Shown: positions 45,506 through 54,829, counted from the stretch's first letter. The stretch: DNA of 64,000 nt from Marinomonas foliarum (GCF_003337275.1 NZ_QPJQ01000008.1:1-64000), one strand, 5' to 3'. A program made the numbers and translations. The notes: generated from the sequence alone by a model not told the origin.

Positions 45506-47713
45506 ATGGATTTATCCTTTAATGACAATTTGCCTCCAATGAAACTTAAGCCAAGGACAAGAAATTATTGCAAAGTATTGTCTGTCGAGGACGATAAAGA
45601 TTACCAAGATGCCTTGCTGAATGGACTGAATGCATTAAATTACGATAACAAAAAGGTCGACTTTTTAACTGCGTCTTCTGCTCTTGAAGCGGCGACTGTG
45701 ATTGCTGAGAATCCTGATATATCGGTTATTTTCCTCGATGTTGTTATGGAAACAGACCACGCTGGCTTACGTCTAATTCGAACTATACGTGAAGACATCG
45801 GTAATGATTTAGTGCGTATCGTGCTGCTGACGGGGCAAGCTGGCATGACATCCGCAGATGATTTAATTAGCCAATATGATATTGATGATTATTGGTGTAA
45901 GTCGGATCTTACGCAGGTGCACCTGCAAACGATTGTACTGAGCAATTTGCGCACATGGGAGCACCTTTCTGATATGAAAGAAGCTCGTCATAGCATGCAG
46001 TTACTGCTTGCTGCCAGTCAGCGCATCGCTTCTAAAAGTGATATTTCAGATTATACCCATTCCATCTTGGAAGAGCTTGGACAGCTATTGAAGGTGAAGA
46101 ATGGCGGCATTGTGTGCTTCTTTCATCCAGAGAAAGAGGATCTAGCAAACGCGTCTATTGTTGCGACCAGTGGTGAATTTTCTGTACACAAAAATAGATA
46201 TTTTTTACCGGCCATTGAAGACGATGTTCTGAAAGACACTGTTTTGAACGCTTATGAGCAAAAAAAGCATGTGTTTATTGATGGCTTCTCTGTGCTGTAT
46301 TTCTCCAACAAAGAGCTAGACGGTCGAGTCTACATGGTTGTGGTTAAGATAAACCGCACACTAGCAGCAAATGAGATCAATTTACTTCAGGTGTTCTGCG
46401 AAAATATCGGCGCTGGTTTTCGCAATGTGGCTTTGAATAACAAGCTAACCGAACTGGCGTACATAGAACCCACTCTAGGCATTCATAATAAAAACTGGCT
46501 CATTCGCGATATTCGCGACATGTTTTCTTGGGAGCGGGAGAAAGCCACGCTGTTAATGGTTTGCGTCGATGACTTGGCTTACACGGAATCGGTTTTGGGC
46601 GCGAGCTATTGTGACCAGCTGATCTTATCTTTGTATGACTACCTTAATGACTTTTTTGGACAGTCTGTTGATATTGCTATGCTCGAACGCGATACCCTGA
46701 TGTTGGTGGTGTATGACGATAAGGAATACACTGAATTGTCATTGGAGCGGATTATCCATACCAAAATTAAAGTCGAAAAAGCCACTCATTCGCTCGATTT
46801 AACCATCAGTTCAGTGACCTTGTCAGACTTCCCTTCATACAGTGCTGAGCAATTGATTAGTGTCGGGAAAAGTACGCTGGCAAGAGCGAAATACGAAGAT
46901 GTCGCGTTTTTGGCATTTAGTAATGAATTGGCTTCTGCCATGTTTGGCCGCTTTGAATTACTGCAGGATTTGCGCGAAGCCATTTTAAATGATGACATCA
47001 TGGCGTATTTCCAGCCTAAAGTGAGTTTAAAAGATAGCACCTTAATCGGCTTTGAAGCGTTAGCTCGATGGGAGCATAAAAATGGAAGCTTCATCCCCCC
47101 TGATGTATTTATATCATTGGCTGAGAGCAGTGGTTTGATTGCTAAATTAGATCGACAAATTTTACGGCAGTCGTGTCGGGCAATTCATACGCTCAAAGGC
47201 ATCGGAATCAATGTGCCTATTTCTGTTAATGTGGCGGGCAATGAGATTATTCGCCCAGATTTCATCTCGACTTTTAAGGCAATACTTGAAGAAGAGCAGG
47301 CGCCAACAGAGCTGATCGAGTTAGAGATTACAGAATCACAATTGATTAACGAGAAAGCCACGATAAACAGACACTTATCAGCACTGAAAGCACTAGGCGT
47401 TAATACGAATATTGATGATTTCGGTACGGGGTATTCGTCTTTGGCGTATCTATCTACTTTGGCGGTCTCCACGCTAAAAATTGACCATAGTTTTGTGTGG
47501 CAAATGGAGGAATCGGAAAAGGATTGGGAGATCCTGAAAATGATCATCGAGTTGGGGAACTTGCTCGGATTGAGCGTGGTGGCGGAAGGTATTGAGACTG
47601 AGCAACAAAAAACGCATTTGCTGGCGTTGGGGTGTGAAAATGGTCAGGGCTATTTATTTGCGAAGCCCATGTCGATAGACGACACCATTTATTGGGTGCA
47701 AAAAGGCCGATAA
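45506..47713 (+). CDS. Response regulator with EAL phosphodiesterase (REC-DUF3369-degenerate GGDEF-EAL)
   Basis: A c-di-GMP-degrading response regulator of about 735 residues. The receiver has SVEDDKD and the phospho-Asp in FLDVVMETDHAGL. A DUF3369 sensor-like domain follows, then a GGDEF-like domain whose signature is lost (LERDTLML). The EAL domain looks active: GFEALARWEH, the Asn in NVAGNE, EITESQ, IDDFGTGYSSL, LKIDHSFV, VAEGIETEQQ. I prefer ATG 45506 with GGGAAG upstream; ATG 45494 and TTG 45461 are in frame. A histidine kinase follows by 4 bp, forming a two-component pair. Confidence 0.88.
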   Translation: MDLSFNDNLPPMKLKPRTRNYCKVLSVEDDKDYQDALLNGLNALNYDNKKVDFLTASSALEAATVIAENPDISVIFLDVVMETDHAGLRLIRTIREDIGNDLVRIVLLTGQAGMTSADDLISQYDIDDYWCKSDLTQVHLQTIVLSNLRTWEHLSDMKEARHSMQLLLAASQRIASKSDISDYTHSILEELGQLLKVKNGGIVCFFHPEKEDLANASIVATSGEFSVHKNRYFLPAIEDDVLKDTVLNAYEQKKHVFIDGFSVLYFSNKELDGRVYMVVVKINRTLAANEINLLQVFCENIGAGFRNVALNNKLTELAYIEPTLGIHNKNWLIRDIRDMFSWEREKATLLMVCVDDLAYTESVLGASYCDQLILSLYDYLNDFFGQSVDIAMLERDTLMLVVYDDKEYTELSLERIIHTKIKVEKATHSLDLTISSVTLSDFPSYSAEQLISVGKSTLARAKYEDVAFLAFSNELASAMFGRFELLQDLREAILNDDIMAYFQPKVSLKDSTLIGFEALARWEHKNGSFIPPDVFISLAESSGLIAKLDRQILRQSCRAIHTLKGIGINVPISVNVAGNEIIRPDFISTFKAILEEEQAPTELIELEITESQLINEKATINRHLSALKALGVNTNIDDFGTGYSSLAYLSTLAVSTLKIDHSFVWQMEESEKDWEILKMIIELGNLLGLSVVAEGIETEQQKTHLLALGCENGQGYLFAKPMSIDDTIYWVQKGR

Positions 47714-47717
47714 CACG

Positions 47718-49625
47718 ATGCAAATAAAGACGTATTTATCACAGAAAAAACCATTGTTTTTTATGTATTTAGTCGGCATTTTTTTGTTTATCACCTTGCT
47801 GAGCTTTGGTACCTATCGTTATTTTTTAGATGGTAAAGTGAGTCAGTTAGCTTGGACTGAATCGGAAATGCTGTCACGCAGCGCGAGTGTTGTAAACCGA
47901 GAAATGGGCTATATCAAACGTGTGACCATGTTATTGCGTAATAGTGTTACGGCACGTCTTGCGCCACAACAATCGACCCAGTCGCAGAATGCGCCATTTC
48001 CTGATGACTGGAAAGCACAAGTGGCCGAAGAGTTTCGTTATTTTGCCCAAACGTCGGATCTTATTTCCCAAGTTAGGTGGATCTCGTTAGATGGTCGTGA
48101 ATTGGTGCGAGTTAATGCTCAAGCGGGTCTTGTATCTAGAGTACCAGAAGAGCACTTGCAGAATAAATCTAATCGAGACTATGTGAAAAATGCGCCTAAA
48201 GAAGCAAATCAAGAGGTGTATATTTCACCTCTTGATTTGAATATAGAAAACCAAGAAATTGTTCGACCTTTTCAACCAACGGTACGCGGTGCGATACGTA
48301 TGGCTGGTGAGATATCAGGTATTTTGGTGGTTAATTATGATCTGACTCAGCTGTTTGAATTAATGAGTTCATTGAGCAGTGATGATGTTTCATTAGAAAT
48401 ATTGGATGCCAATGGTTATTGGGTTCTAGCGGCTGACAAAAGGCTTGAATGGGGTGCGATACTTCATCCAAACGATGCAAGGTTTAATATCAAGTCGTAC
48501 TTTCCTGCTATCTGGCAAGAAATGAATAACATCCAAGGACTGGAACGTTTTTTTCAAGATAATCGATTGTGGAGTTTATTCGAGCTTCATATCGATGGAG
48601 ACGATAGCGAAAGCCAAGGCGTACCTCACGCGTCGTCTTTGTATCTGGTTGCACAATCTAATGCGAATGCGCTGACGGTCTGGCAGAGAACGCTAATTAT
48701 GCGCATTATAGGTATCGCGAGCCTGTGCTTTTTGGTGATCGCATGGTTAGTATGGCGACAGGTGGCCGCTCAGTTCGAGACCTATCGCTTACTGAAGCTG
48801 GTAAAGCAAGAAAAAGACCAAGCAGAGCAAATGAATCAAAGTCTGAACGTGGCTAACCAGAAGTTAATTGATCTACAAGATGAACTGGTAGAAACCAGCA
48901 AGCTGTCTTCCTTAGGTCTGATGGTTGCAGGGCTAGCGCATGAAATGCATACGCCATTAGGTGGTGTCAGAATGGCCTTGTCTTCTTGTAAAGTCTGGCT
49001 GGATGAAGAAGCCAGCTCGCTTTCTCAGAAAACGAATGAGGGAGTGTTTAATTCATTAGCGATTGCAGAAAAGAACCTTTCTCGCGCATTGGATGTTGTA
49101 TCTAGTTTTAAACGTATTGTGTCGGATCGTACCGCTCATGAAATGCAGACTTTCTATCTTCATGACGTCGCCAACGATATTGCTTTTACCTATAAGCCGG
49201 CTTTAAAAAAACGCTCTGATATTATGTTAAAGCTAGAGGTTCCGGATAATATCCAAATGTTAGGCTACCCAGGCATACTCTCACAAATCTTTCAAAACCT
49301 GATAGATAATGCCTTGGAGCATGGCTTTCAACGTCTTGATAAGGGTGAAATAAAGCTGGAGGCGACAGAGAAAAATGGCAACTTAGAGTTGGTGCTTAGT
49401 GATAATGGTAGAGGAATTGCTCCTGAAATGCAGAAACGCATCTTTGAACCTTTTGCCACGACAGGAAGATCAAAAAAACATACAGGGCTGGGGCTTCATT
49501 TAGTTAGCCAATGGGTAAATAAACTTATGCAAGGAAGGGTTGAAGTGAAGTCAGAAGTAGGTGTAGGAACGACTTTCACGTTAACGATTCCCTTGCAGCA
49601 AAAGATCGTAGAAGAAGAGTCTTAG
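47718..49625 (+). CDS. Membrane sensor histidine kinase partnered with the EAL regulator
   Basis: A 635-residue kinase. One membrane helix at about 14-33 and another near 326-346 enclose a periplasmic double-Cache-like domain (SLDGRELVRVNAQAG, NQEVYISPLDLN). A coiled-coil linker leads to HisKA with His408 in AGLAHEMHTPLGG and an ATPase domain with NLIDNALEHGF, DNGRGIAPEM and GLGLHLVSQW; all key boxes are intact. The gene starts 4 bp after the EAL regulator. Together they would turn an extracellular small-molecule signal into lowered c-di-GMP; the ligand is unknown. Confidence 0.88.
   Translation: MQIKTYLSQKKPLFFMYLVGIFLFITLLSFGTYRYFLDGKVSQLAWTESEMLSRSASVVNREMGYIKRVTMLLRNSVTARLAPQQSTQSQNAPFPDDWKAQVAEEFRYFAQTSDLISQVRWISLDGRELVRVNAQAGLVSRVPEEHLQNKSNRDYVKNAPKEANQEVYISPLDLNIENQEIVRPFQPTVRGAIRMAGEISGILVVNYDLTQLFELMSSLSSDDVSLEILDANGYWVLAADKRLEWGAILHPNDARFNIKSYFPAIWQEMNNIQGLERFFQDNRLWSLFELHIDGDDSESQGVPHASSLYLVAQSNANALTVWQRTLIMRIIGIASLCFLVIAWLVWRQVAAQFETYRLLKLVKQEKDQAEQMNQSLNVANQKLIDLQDELVETSKLSSLGLMVAGLAHEMHTPLGGVRMALSSCKVWLDEEASSLSQKTNEGVFNSLAIAEKNLSRALDVVSSFKRIVSDRTAHEMQTFYLHDVANDIAFTYKPALKKRSDIMLKLEVPDNIQMLGYPGILSQIFQNLIDNALEHGFQRLDKGEIKLEATEKNGNLELVLSDNGRGIAPEMQKRIFEPFATTGRSKKHTGLGLHLVSQWVNKLMQGRVEVKSEVGVGTTFTLTIPLQQKIVEEES
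48205..48239. repeat. Perfect 14-bp inverted repeat within the kinase gene
   Basis: CAAATCAAGAGGTG, a 7-base loop TATATTT, then CACCTCTTGATTTG. It falls in the codons for the conserved QEVYISPLDLN segment of the sensor domain and is not followed by a T-run. Confidence 0.75.
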
Positions 49626-49635
49626 TCTACGATCT
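49603..49635. terminator. Hairpin spanning the kinase stop codon
   Basis: A perfect 10-bp stem (AGATCGTAGA / TCTACGATCT) holds the kinase TAG stop in its loop and lies between convergent kinase and MFS genes. It lacks a clear T-tract, so termination is only possible. Confidence 0.45.
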
Positions 49636-49645
49636 CGCGAGCAAT

Positions 49646-50857
49646 CTAATGGTTAGGCTTAGGGCTTGCCATCCAGCCTAATGTCATCCAAATTACGCCG
49701 ATGCTCAGCATGACATAAAGCGGCGCAGTCCACGATTGGTGCCAATCATAAAGCGCACCAATTAACACAGGGCCAATGGCTGCAAGGGTATAACCAATTA
49801 ACTGTGCCATGCCAGACAGGGCGGCCGCTTGTTTTGGGCTGTTGGTCCGTAAACTGACAAAAGACAAGCCTAAAATAAAGCCCATACTGACGCCAAAACC
49901 AAAAGACACCGACCAAACACCAGACCAACTTGGAATGAATAAAAAGCCAACTAGACTCAAAGTAGTGAGTCCTGTGGCAAACAAGCACAAACGTCTATGG
50001 CTGCCTAAGCGATTAATAAACGGCGCTAAAATCAACGAAGGAACTGCGCCAGCCAATTGCAAATAACCTTGATACAAGCCGGCCGTTGAATCGGTGTAAC
50101 CGTTGCTCATTAAAATAGCCGGAACCCAAGCGACGACCACATAATTCACTAGCGAGTTTACAGCTAGAAATCCTGCTACTTGCCATGCGGTTACGGATCG
50201 CCAAACGGAAGTAGATATTTCAACGTTACCGGTTTGCGGCGGTTGATGCTGGGTTATTTTGCAACTGAACCACACCACCAAAGGCAACAGAATCAACACA
50301 CTTTGACACGCCAGAGCAAACGACCAACCACTCATTGGCAGGTCAAAGCTTGGCTGTTCGGCATATAAACTCAATGGCACCGCAAGGCTCGACATCAAAA
50401 AGCCGCCGATGCTCATCATCAGCACATAAATCGCCGTGAGCTGAACCACGTAATGCGGAAACTCGCGTTTCAGTAAACTTGGCAGCAAGACATTACCAAT
50501 GGCAATTCCGGCGCCAATAAATATCGCACCGATATACAAGGTACTTATCGAACCAAAAGTACGAATAATCATACCAATGGCAATCAAACCCACGCCCGAC
50601 GCCAAAATGCGCTCAATACGAAAGTGGCGAGTTAACCAAGATGCCACAGGCGCAAAAAAGCCAAACGCCAACAGTGGCAAGCTAGTAAGCAAACCGGATT
50701 GCGAGCTGCTTAAATGCAGATCTGTACTGATTCGATCTAACAAGGGTGGCAAACCTGTCACGGGACCACGCAAACTCAGTGCTACCAAAAAGATAAACAA
50801 GAGTAAAAAGGCCGCGTCGTGTTGCGCTAATTTAAGTAATCGTTTCATGGCGTCCAT
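49646..50857 (-). CDS. MFS transporter of the CynX/NimT type
   Basis: A 403-residue major facilitator protein with about 12 membrane helices. ALSLRGPVTGLPPLLDRI near the start and LPLLAFGFFAPVASWLTRHF at the helix 2-3 loop are typical of the CynX/NimT branch, which includes cyanate and nitroimidazole-related permeases. It is divergent from an AraC-type regulator 75 bp away, a common pairing for inducible efflux or uptake. The substrate cannot be read from the sequence. Confidence 0.85.
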   Translation of the reverse strand: MDAMKRLLKLAQHDAAFLLLFIFLVALSLRGPVTGLPPLLDRISTDLHLSSSQSGLLTSLPLLAFGFFAPVASWLTRHFRIERILASGVGLIAIGMIIRTFGSISTLYIGAIFIGAGIAIGNVLLPSLLKREFPHYVVQLTAIYVLMMSIGGFLMSSLAVPLSLYAEQPSFDLPMSGWSFALACQSVLILLPLVVWFSCKITQHQPPQTGNVEISTSVWRSVTAWQVAGFLAVNSLVNYVVVAWVPAILMSNGYTDSTAGLYQGYLQLAGAVPSLILAPFINRLGSHRRLCLFATGLTTLSLVGFLFIPSWSGVWSVSFGFGVSMGFILGLSFVSLRTNSPKQAAALSGMAQLIGYTLAAIGPVLIGALYDWHQSWTAPLYVMLSIGVIWMTLGWMASPKPNH

Positions 50858-50932
50858 TTCGAAAAAGAGGTTTTCGGGAGATATTGTCGATTCGCTATTA
50901 TATGGGTTACTCTGCTTGCTGAATTAAGCGAC

Positions 50933-51754
50933 TTGGACAATAAATTGCGAAATACAGACAAAAGCATTTTTGAGACACTGACCGACCTTTGTTTTGCGGA
51001 TCATTATCCACATCGCGTTCTCGTATTGCGCTCGCAATCGGTACCACATAGTGAGGAAACGCCTTGGCACAAACATCAAAAAGGCCAACTGGTTTTACCG
51101 CTAACAGGTGTTGTCACCAGCTTTATCGACGACAAAATGTGGCTTGTACCGCCACGTTGCGCGGTTTGGATTCCCAGCAATGTTATGCATCGCAATCAGA
51201 TATCACCCAATGCCGATGTGTGTATGTTGTTTGTCGATGGTAGTGATTTACCTTTGCCAGAGGTGGCTTGTACCTTGACGGTTACGCCATTTGTACGTGA
51301 ACTGATATTGCATCTGCACTCGCAACAACGCTATGAAGAAACCGACCTTGCCACAGATCGGCTGGTTGATGTCTTGATCGACCAGCTTATTGAACTTGAG
51401 CGAGAAGAGTTTGATTTTCCCATTCCCGACGAGCCGACACTAAATCGCCTCGCTCTTGAGCTGATTGCCAGACCCAACGAAAAACGCACTCTAGGCGAAT
51501 GGGCCAGCGACTTTGCCATGAGCGAACGCACACTGGCACGAATGATTAAGCGCCATGTACAACTCACTTTTGGCCAATGGCGAAGCCAGCTTCACATTGT
51601 TCTTGCTCTGCAAAAGCTAGCGATCAACATGCCGATCCAAACCATCTCCGAAGAGCTAGGCTACGACTCCGTCAGCGCTTTCATCACCTTCTTTAAAAAA
51701 GCGCTGGGGAAATCGCCAAGGCAATATCGGATTGAACGTTGGGGCAAGGAATGA
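50933..51754 (+). CDS. AraC-family regulator with cupin sensor, paired with the MFS gene
   Basis: A 273-residue regulator. The N-terminal cupin has ETPWHKHQKGQLVLPLTGVV and VPPRCAVWIPSNVMHRNQ. The C-terminal AraC HTH has LGEWASDFAMSERTLARMIK and EELGYDSVSAFITFFKKALG ending SPRQYR. The earliest possible start is TTG 50933, just after an in-frame TAA, and its ribosome site is weak. It is divergent from the MFS gene and probably controls it in response to the transported compound, by analogy. Confidence 0.85.
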   Translation: MDNKLRNTDKSIFETLTDLCFADHYPHRVLVLRSQSVPHSEETPWHKHQKGQLVLPLTGVVTSFIDDKMWLVPPRCAVWIPSNVMHRNQISPNADVCMLFVDGSDLPLPEVACTLTVTPFVRELILHLHSQQRYEETDLATDRLVDVLIDQLIELEREEFDFPIPDEPTLNRLALELIARPNEKRTLGEWASDFAMSERTLARMIKRHVQLTFGQWRSQLHIVLALQKLAINMPIQTISEELGYDSVSAFITFFKKALGKSPRQYRIERWGKE

Positions 51755-51776
51755 CAGAGCGCCCGTTACGGTTCGC

Positions 51777-52391
51777 TTAGATCGTCGTGAGAATATACAG
51801 CGCTAAGAAAATTAATGCTAAGCCAGATAAGCGATCAATCCACATGGCTTGGCTGCGCAACTTTTCCAAAAAGCGCGCATTCGATAGCAGGCACGCAATC
51901 AAGGTGTACCAAAGACCATCCACCAGCCAAGGGGTCGCTACCATGAGCATTTTTCCACTGATTTGATGAACTTCGGCAACGAAAGGGCTGAATAGCGCGG
52001 CAAAAAATAAAGCAATTTTGGGGCTTAAAATCGACACCAGAAAGCCTTCCTTTGCCGATTGAAACACGCTAACGGGAGTGCCGGATTCCAGTTTGGCCGC
52101 AATGCCACCTTTGGAACGCAGAGCATTCACACCAAGGTAAGCCAAATACGCTGCCCCTGCGTAACTGATGGCATGAAATAGCAAAGGAAACTGATGAAAA
52201 ATCACCGCCAAGCCAAGCATGGATAGTAGCGCGTACAAGCCAATGCCTGTTGCGTGCGCCCAAGATGTGGCCAAACCGTTTGCTCGACCACCCGCCAAAC
52301 TGTGTTTGATGACCATCGCGAGACTGGGGCCTGGTGAGATAGCACCAAGCAAACAAATGGTAAACAGGGAAAACCAAATAGACAGTGACAT
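51777..52391 (-). CDS. LysE/RhtB-family amino acid exporter
   Basis: A 204-residue six-helix exporter. The N-terminal motif AISPGPSLAMVIKHSLAGGR is the LysE/RhtB hallmark, and ILSPKIALFFAALFSPFV recurs in the middle. It has AAGGAG before the ATG. The substrate is probably an amino acid or derivative. The LysR gene upstream on the same strand (75 bp away) could regulate it. Confidence 0.9.
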   Translation of the reverse strand: MSLSIWFSLFTICLLGAISPGPSLAMVIKHSLAGGRANGLATSWAHATGIGLYALLSMLGLAVIFHQFPLLFHAISYAGAAYLAYLGVNALRSKGGIAAKLESGTPVSVFQSAKEGFLVSILSPKIALFFAALFSPFVAEVHQISGKMLMVATPWLVDGLWYTLIACLLSNARFLEKLRSQAMWIDRLSGLALIFLALYILTTI

Positions 52392-52465
52392 ACGCTTGCT
52401 CCTTAATGATCGAAGCAGATTAGCAAGCCCTCATTATTATATGAAATCATATTTTCTCATTATGG

Positions 52466-53395
52466 TTATGATTTTGTATCATAGCCAATGGAATAAGTCG
52501 CTTTTGACATCGTCTGCAAAACCAGGTTTCTTACCCATAGGTGAGAAGGATCGTTGTCGTATTTTGCATGCCAAATGAGCCAGTACTTATGACGAGGTGT
52601 GGTGATGGGAAGGGGCTTATAGGTCAGCGAGAAGTGTTTTTTTAAATTTCGAGCAATGTGTTCTGGAATCACCAAAAGGTGCTGACTTTGACACAGCGAT
52701 TGCGCTGCCGCATAGAAAAATGGCACCTTCAGCGCAAAGCGGCGTTGCTTTTCTAGTTTGGCTAACGCCTCATCCACGTAACTGTCTTTATCGCCACCGC
52801 CGATCACTTTAATATGAGCGTAGGCGAGAAGATCGTCAATGCTCAGAGTGTCTTGTTTTGCCAAAGGGTGAGCATGGCTCATCACGCAAACAGGGGAGTC
52901 TTCACCTATTTGAACAGAAGACACGCCTTCTGGCTGAGTCGGAGACATGCTGGATGCCAATTGAATATCGGAGGTGGCAAGCTGAGGCAATAAATCTGGC
53001 TGCCATAAACGATACTGCATTGATACATTGGGCGCGTGTGCTGCCAAGGCCTCAACAATATCAGGCAAAATATACTGCGCCACATAATCGCTGGATGAGA
53101 GCACAAACTCGCCATGCCATTTTGCTGGTTCGAATGCCTCTTCTACCAGTAAATCATCCAACTCTAGAAACCAATGAGTCAGCTTCGTTTGCAGCATTAG
53201 CGCTTTAGGTGTGGGAATCAGAGTATTGCCTTCGCGAATAAGCAATGGATCCGCAAATAAATACCTAAGCTGGCTAAGCTGACGGCTAACCGCAGATTGC
53301 GTTAGATTCAATTTATTGGCCGCGTGGCTAACATGGCGCTCCTCTAGCAACACCTTTAAGGAACGCAACAAATTTAGGTTAACACGGTAGATCAT
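52466..53395 (-). CDS. LysR-family transcriptional regulator
   Basis: A 309-residue LysR regulator whose N-terminal HTH covers LNLLRSLKVLLEERHVSHAANKLNLTQSAVSRQL in outline. The effector domain (from about 90) is divergent; it resembles the NodD/LinR-like group with LRYLFADPLLIREG. It lies between a LysE exporter downstream and a Gdx-like pump upstream on the same strand. The target is unknown; the exporter is the closest candidate. Confidence 0.88.
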   Translation of the reverse strand: MIYRVNLNLLRSLKVLLEERHVSHAANKLNLTQSAVSRQLSQLRYLFADPLLIREGNTLIPTPKALMLQTKLTHWFLELDDLLVEEAFEPAKWHGEFVLSSSDYVAQYILPDIVEALAAHAPNVSMQYRLWQPDLLPQLATSDIQLASSMSPTQPEGVSSVQIGEDSPVCVMSHAHPLAKQDTLSIDDLLAYAHIKVIGGGDKDSYVDEALAKLEKQRRFALKVPFFYAAAQSLCQSQHLLVIPEHIARNLKKHFSLTYKPLPITTPRHKYWLIWHAKYDNDPSHLWVRNLVLQTMSKATYSIGYDTKS

Positions 53396-53474
53396 CTCGA
53401 TAGGCTCACAGGCTGAAGAGTGGTCAGCTTATTTTTCGGCTTTACTCACCATAACGCAAGGTAAATTGCCCAAC

Positions 53475-53798
53475 TTAATGGGCAAACTTTAACACCACCA
53501 CGCCAAGGATAATCAGCAGTACGCCCATGTAGCGAAGCAAGGATGTCGGATCGCCATAAAACCAAATACCTAGCAGAAAGGTACCAGATGCACCGATTCC
53601 TGTCCAAACCGCATAGGCGGTGCCCATCGGAATTTCTTTCTGTGCCAACCAAAGCAAGGTACCACTGACCGCCATAAAGAAAATGGCAATAGAAATTCCC
53701 AACAGTTTTGATCCTCCTGATTGCGCCATCTTTAGCCCAACAGGCCAACCGATTTCTGTTAATCCTGCCAGTAGCAAATACAACCAACTCATTTCCAT
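53475..53798 (-). CDS. SMR family efflux protein, Gdx/SugE-like
   Basis: A 107-residue four-helix small multidrug resistance protein. It keeps the essential membrane Glu in GLTEIGWPVGLK and the Gdx-type signature PMGTAYAVWTGIGASG. That branch exports guanidinium, whereas the EmrE branch exports drugs; assignment to Gdx is from motif resemblance. I see no guanidine riboswitch upstream. GGAG precedes the ATG. A LysR gene is divergent 101 bp away, and a longer overlapping frame on the same DNA is spurious. Confidence 0.87.
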   Translation of the reverse strand: MEMSWLYLLLAGLTEIGWPVGLKMAQSGGSKLLGISIAIFFMAVSGTLLWLAQKEIPMGTAYAVWTGIGASGTFLLGIWFYGDPTSLLRYMGVLLIILGVVVLKFAH

Positions 53799-53850
53799 TA
53801 CTCCATACTAAAAATATTCGCATTCATGTGGGCGAAGTTGCTTTTTATAG

Positions 53851-53894
53851 TATCGATATTTATGATGATAAAAAGTTATTAACTATCGATATTT
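53851..53894. promoter_or_regulatory. Direct repeat TATCGATATT between gdx-like gene and lysR
   Basis: TATCGATATTT occurs at 53851 (first copy followed by A) and again at 53884, 33 bp apart, three helical turns, just before the LysR start. Each copy contains the palindrome ATCGAT or ATATCGATAT-like core. This fits an operator for the divergent LysR protein. Confidence 0.5.
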
Positions 53895-53899
53895 TTCAT

Positions 53900-54793
53900 A
53901 TGTTAAGTCTTGAACAAATTAATATGCTGGTGTTATCCACTGAATTAGGGTCTTTTTCAGCGTGCGCGAGAAAACTAGGCAAGGTGCAGTCCGCCGTGAG
54001 CCACGGCATCAGCAGCTTAGAAATAGACTTGGGGGTTGAACTGTTTGATCGCACCTCTCGCAGTCCAAAGCTAACATCAGAAGGGGAGCGCTTAATTCGC
54101 AGTGCGAAAGCGCTTTTAGCCCAGTCCCATGAGTTTGAAAAAATTGCCGAATCCATTCATCGGCGCGAAGAAAGTGCGCTCACCATTGCCATTGATGATG
54201 CGTTAATCGCCCCTCATGTGTCGTCGATATTTGCGCTATTTGCTCAGCAATTTCCTTATGTCCAGCTAGACATAGTATCCCTTGCTTCTCCCGATATTGC
54301 CGAAGCCGTGGCGAATGGCAATATTGATATGGGGGTTATGTTTTCAGAGGTGGAAGCGAACAAACAAGTCGATTTCTGCTACGTGGGCGGTGTGGACTTT
54401 ATGGCCGTATGCCACCGCGACTTTCCTTTGGCAGAACTGAGCTTATTGTCGGAATCAGACCTTGCACCCTATCGGCAAATAGCCGTTCGTGGTTTTTTCA
54501 AAAAAGAGTCGCAAGCCTTAATCAGCATGACGCCAAACGCATGGTGGTGTACAAGTAACTACGCGGTTTTAGAGTTGATACAACAAAAAATAGGTTGGGC
54601 GTATTTGCCCTTATCCTTGGTTCAACCATTCATCGAAACCGGTGATATTCATAAAATCGACGTGACTTTTGACCACAAGCCTTGGTCCGTTCCTGTGGAT
54701 TTGGTCTCCAAAAAAGGCGCGAATCGCGGCCCAGCTTACCAATGGTTATTTGATGCTTGTAAAAATGCGTTTTCTGCGGACCTTTGTATGTGA
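53900..54793 (+). CDS. LysR-family transcriptional regulator, divergent from the SMR gene
   Basis: A 297-residue LysR regulator starting at ATG 53900 (MLSLEQINMLVLSTELGSFS). The reading frame stays open much further upstream, into the SMR gene, but that extension is antisense to it and has no family match. The HTH contains ARKLGKVQSAVSHGISSLEIDLG and the effector domain NIDMGVMFSEVEANKQVDF. It likely controls itself or the divergent Gdx-like pump through the repeats at 53851-53894. A strong terminator follows. Confidence 0.88.
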   Translation: MLSLEQINMLVLSTELGSFSACARKLGKVQSAVSHGISSLEIDLGVELFDRTSRSPKLTSEGERLIRSAKALLAQSHEFEKIAESIHRREESALTIAIDDALIAPHVSSIFALFAQQFPYVQLDIVSLASPDIAEAVANGNIDMGVMFSEVEANKQVDFCYVGGVDFMAVCHRDFPLAELSLLSESDLAPYRQIAVRGFFKKESQALISMTPNAWWCTSNYAVLELIQQKIGWAYLPLSLVQPFIETGDIHKIDVTFDHKPWSVPVDLVSKKGANRGPAYQWLFDACKNAFSADLCM

Positions 54794-54794
54794 A

Positions 54795-54829
54795 AAAGCC
54801 CACTTTTACATGGCGTAAAAGTGGGCTTT
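54795..54829. terminator. Bidirectional terminator after lysR
   Basis: A perfect 15-bp stem (AAAGCCCACTTTTAC / GTAAAAGTGGGCTTT) with a 5-base loop lies just after the LysR stop and before the convergent small lipoprotein gene. Confidence 0.9.

Noticed and set aside
49603..49635. Treating the stem around the kinase stop codon as a strong terminator
   Set aside because: There is no T-tract on either side, so it was kept only as a low-confidence hairpin.
53446..53823. A 125-codon frame overlapping the SMR gene on the same strand
   Set aside because: The SMR frame encodes a complete, conserved four-helix pump; the alternative frame is rich in Trp/Arg/Cys without any family pattern.
53708..53899. 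N-terminal extension of the second LysR regulator into the SMR gene
   Set aside because: LysR proteins begin at the HTH, which starts at ATG 53900; the extension is antisense to the SMR gene and lacks homology.
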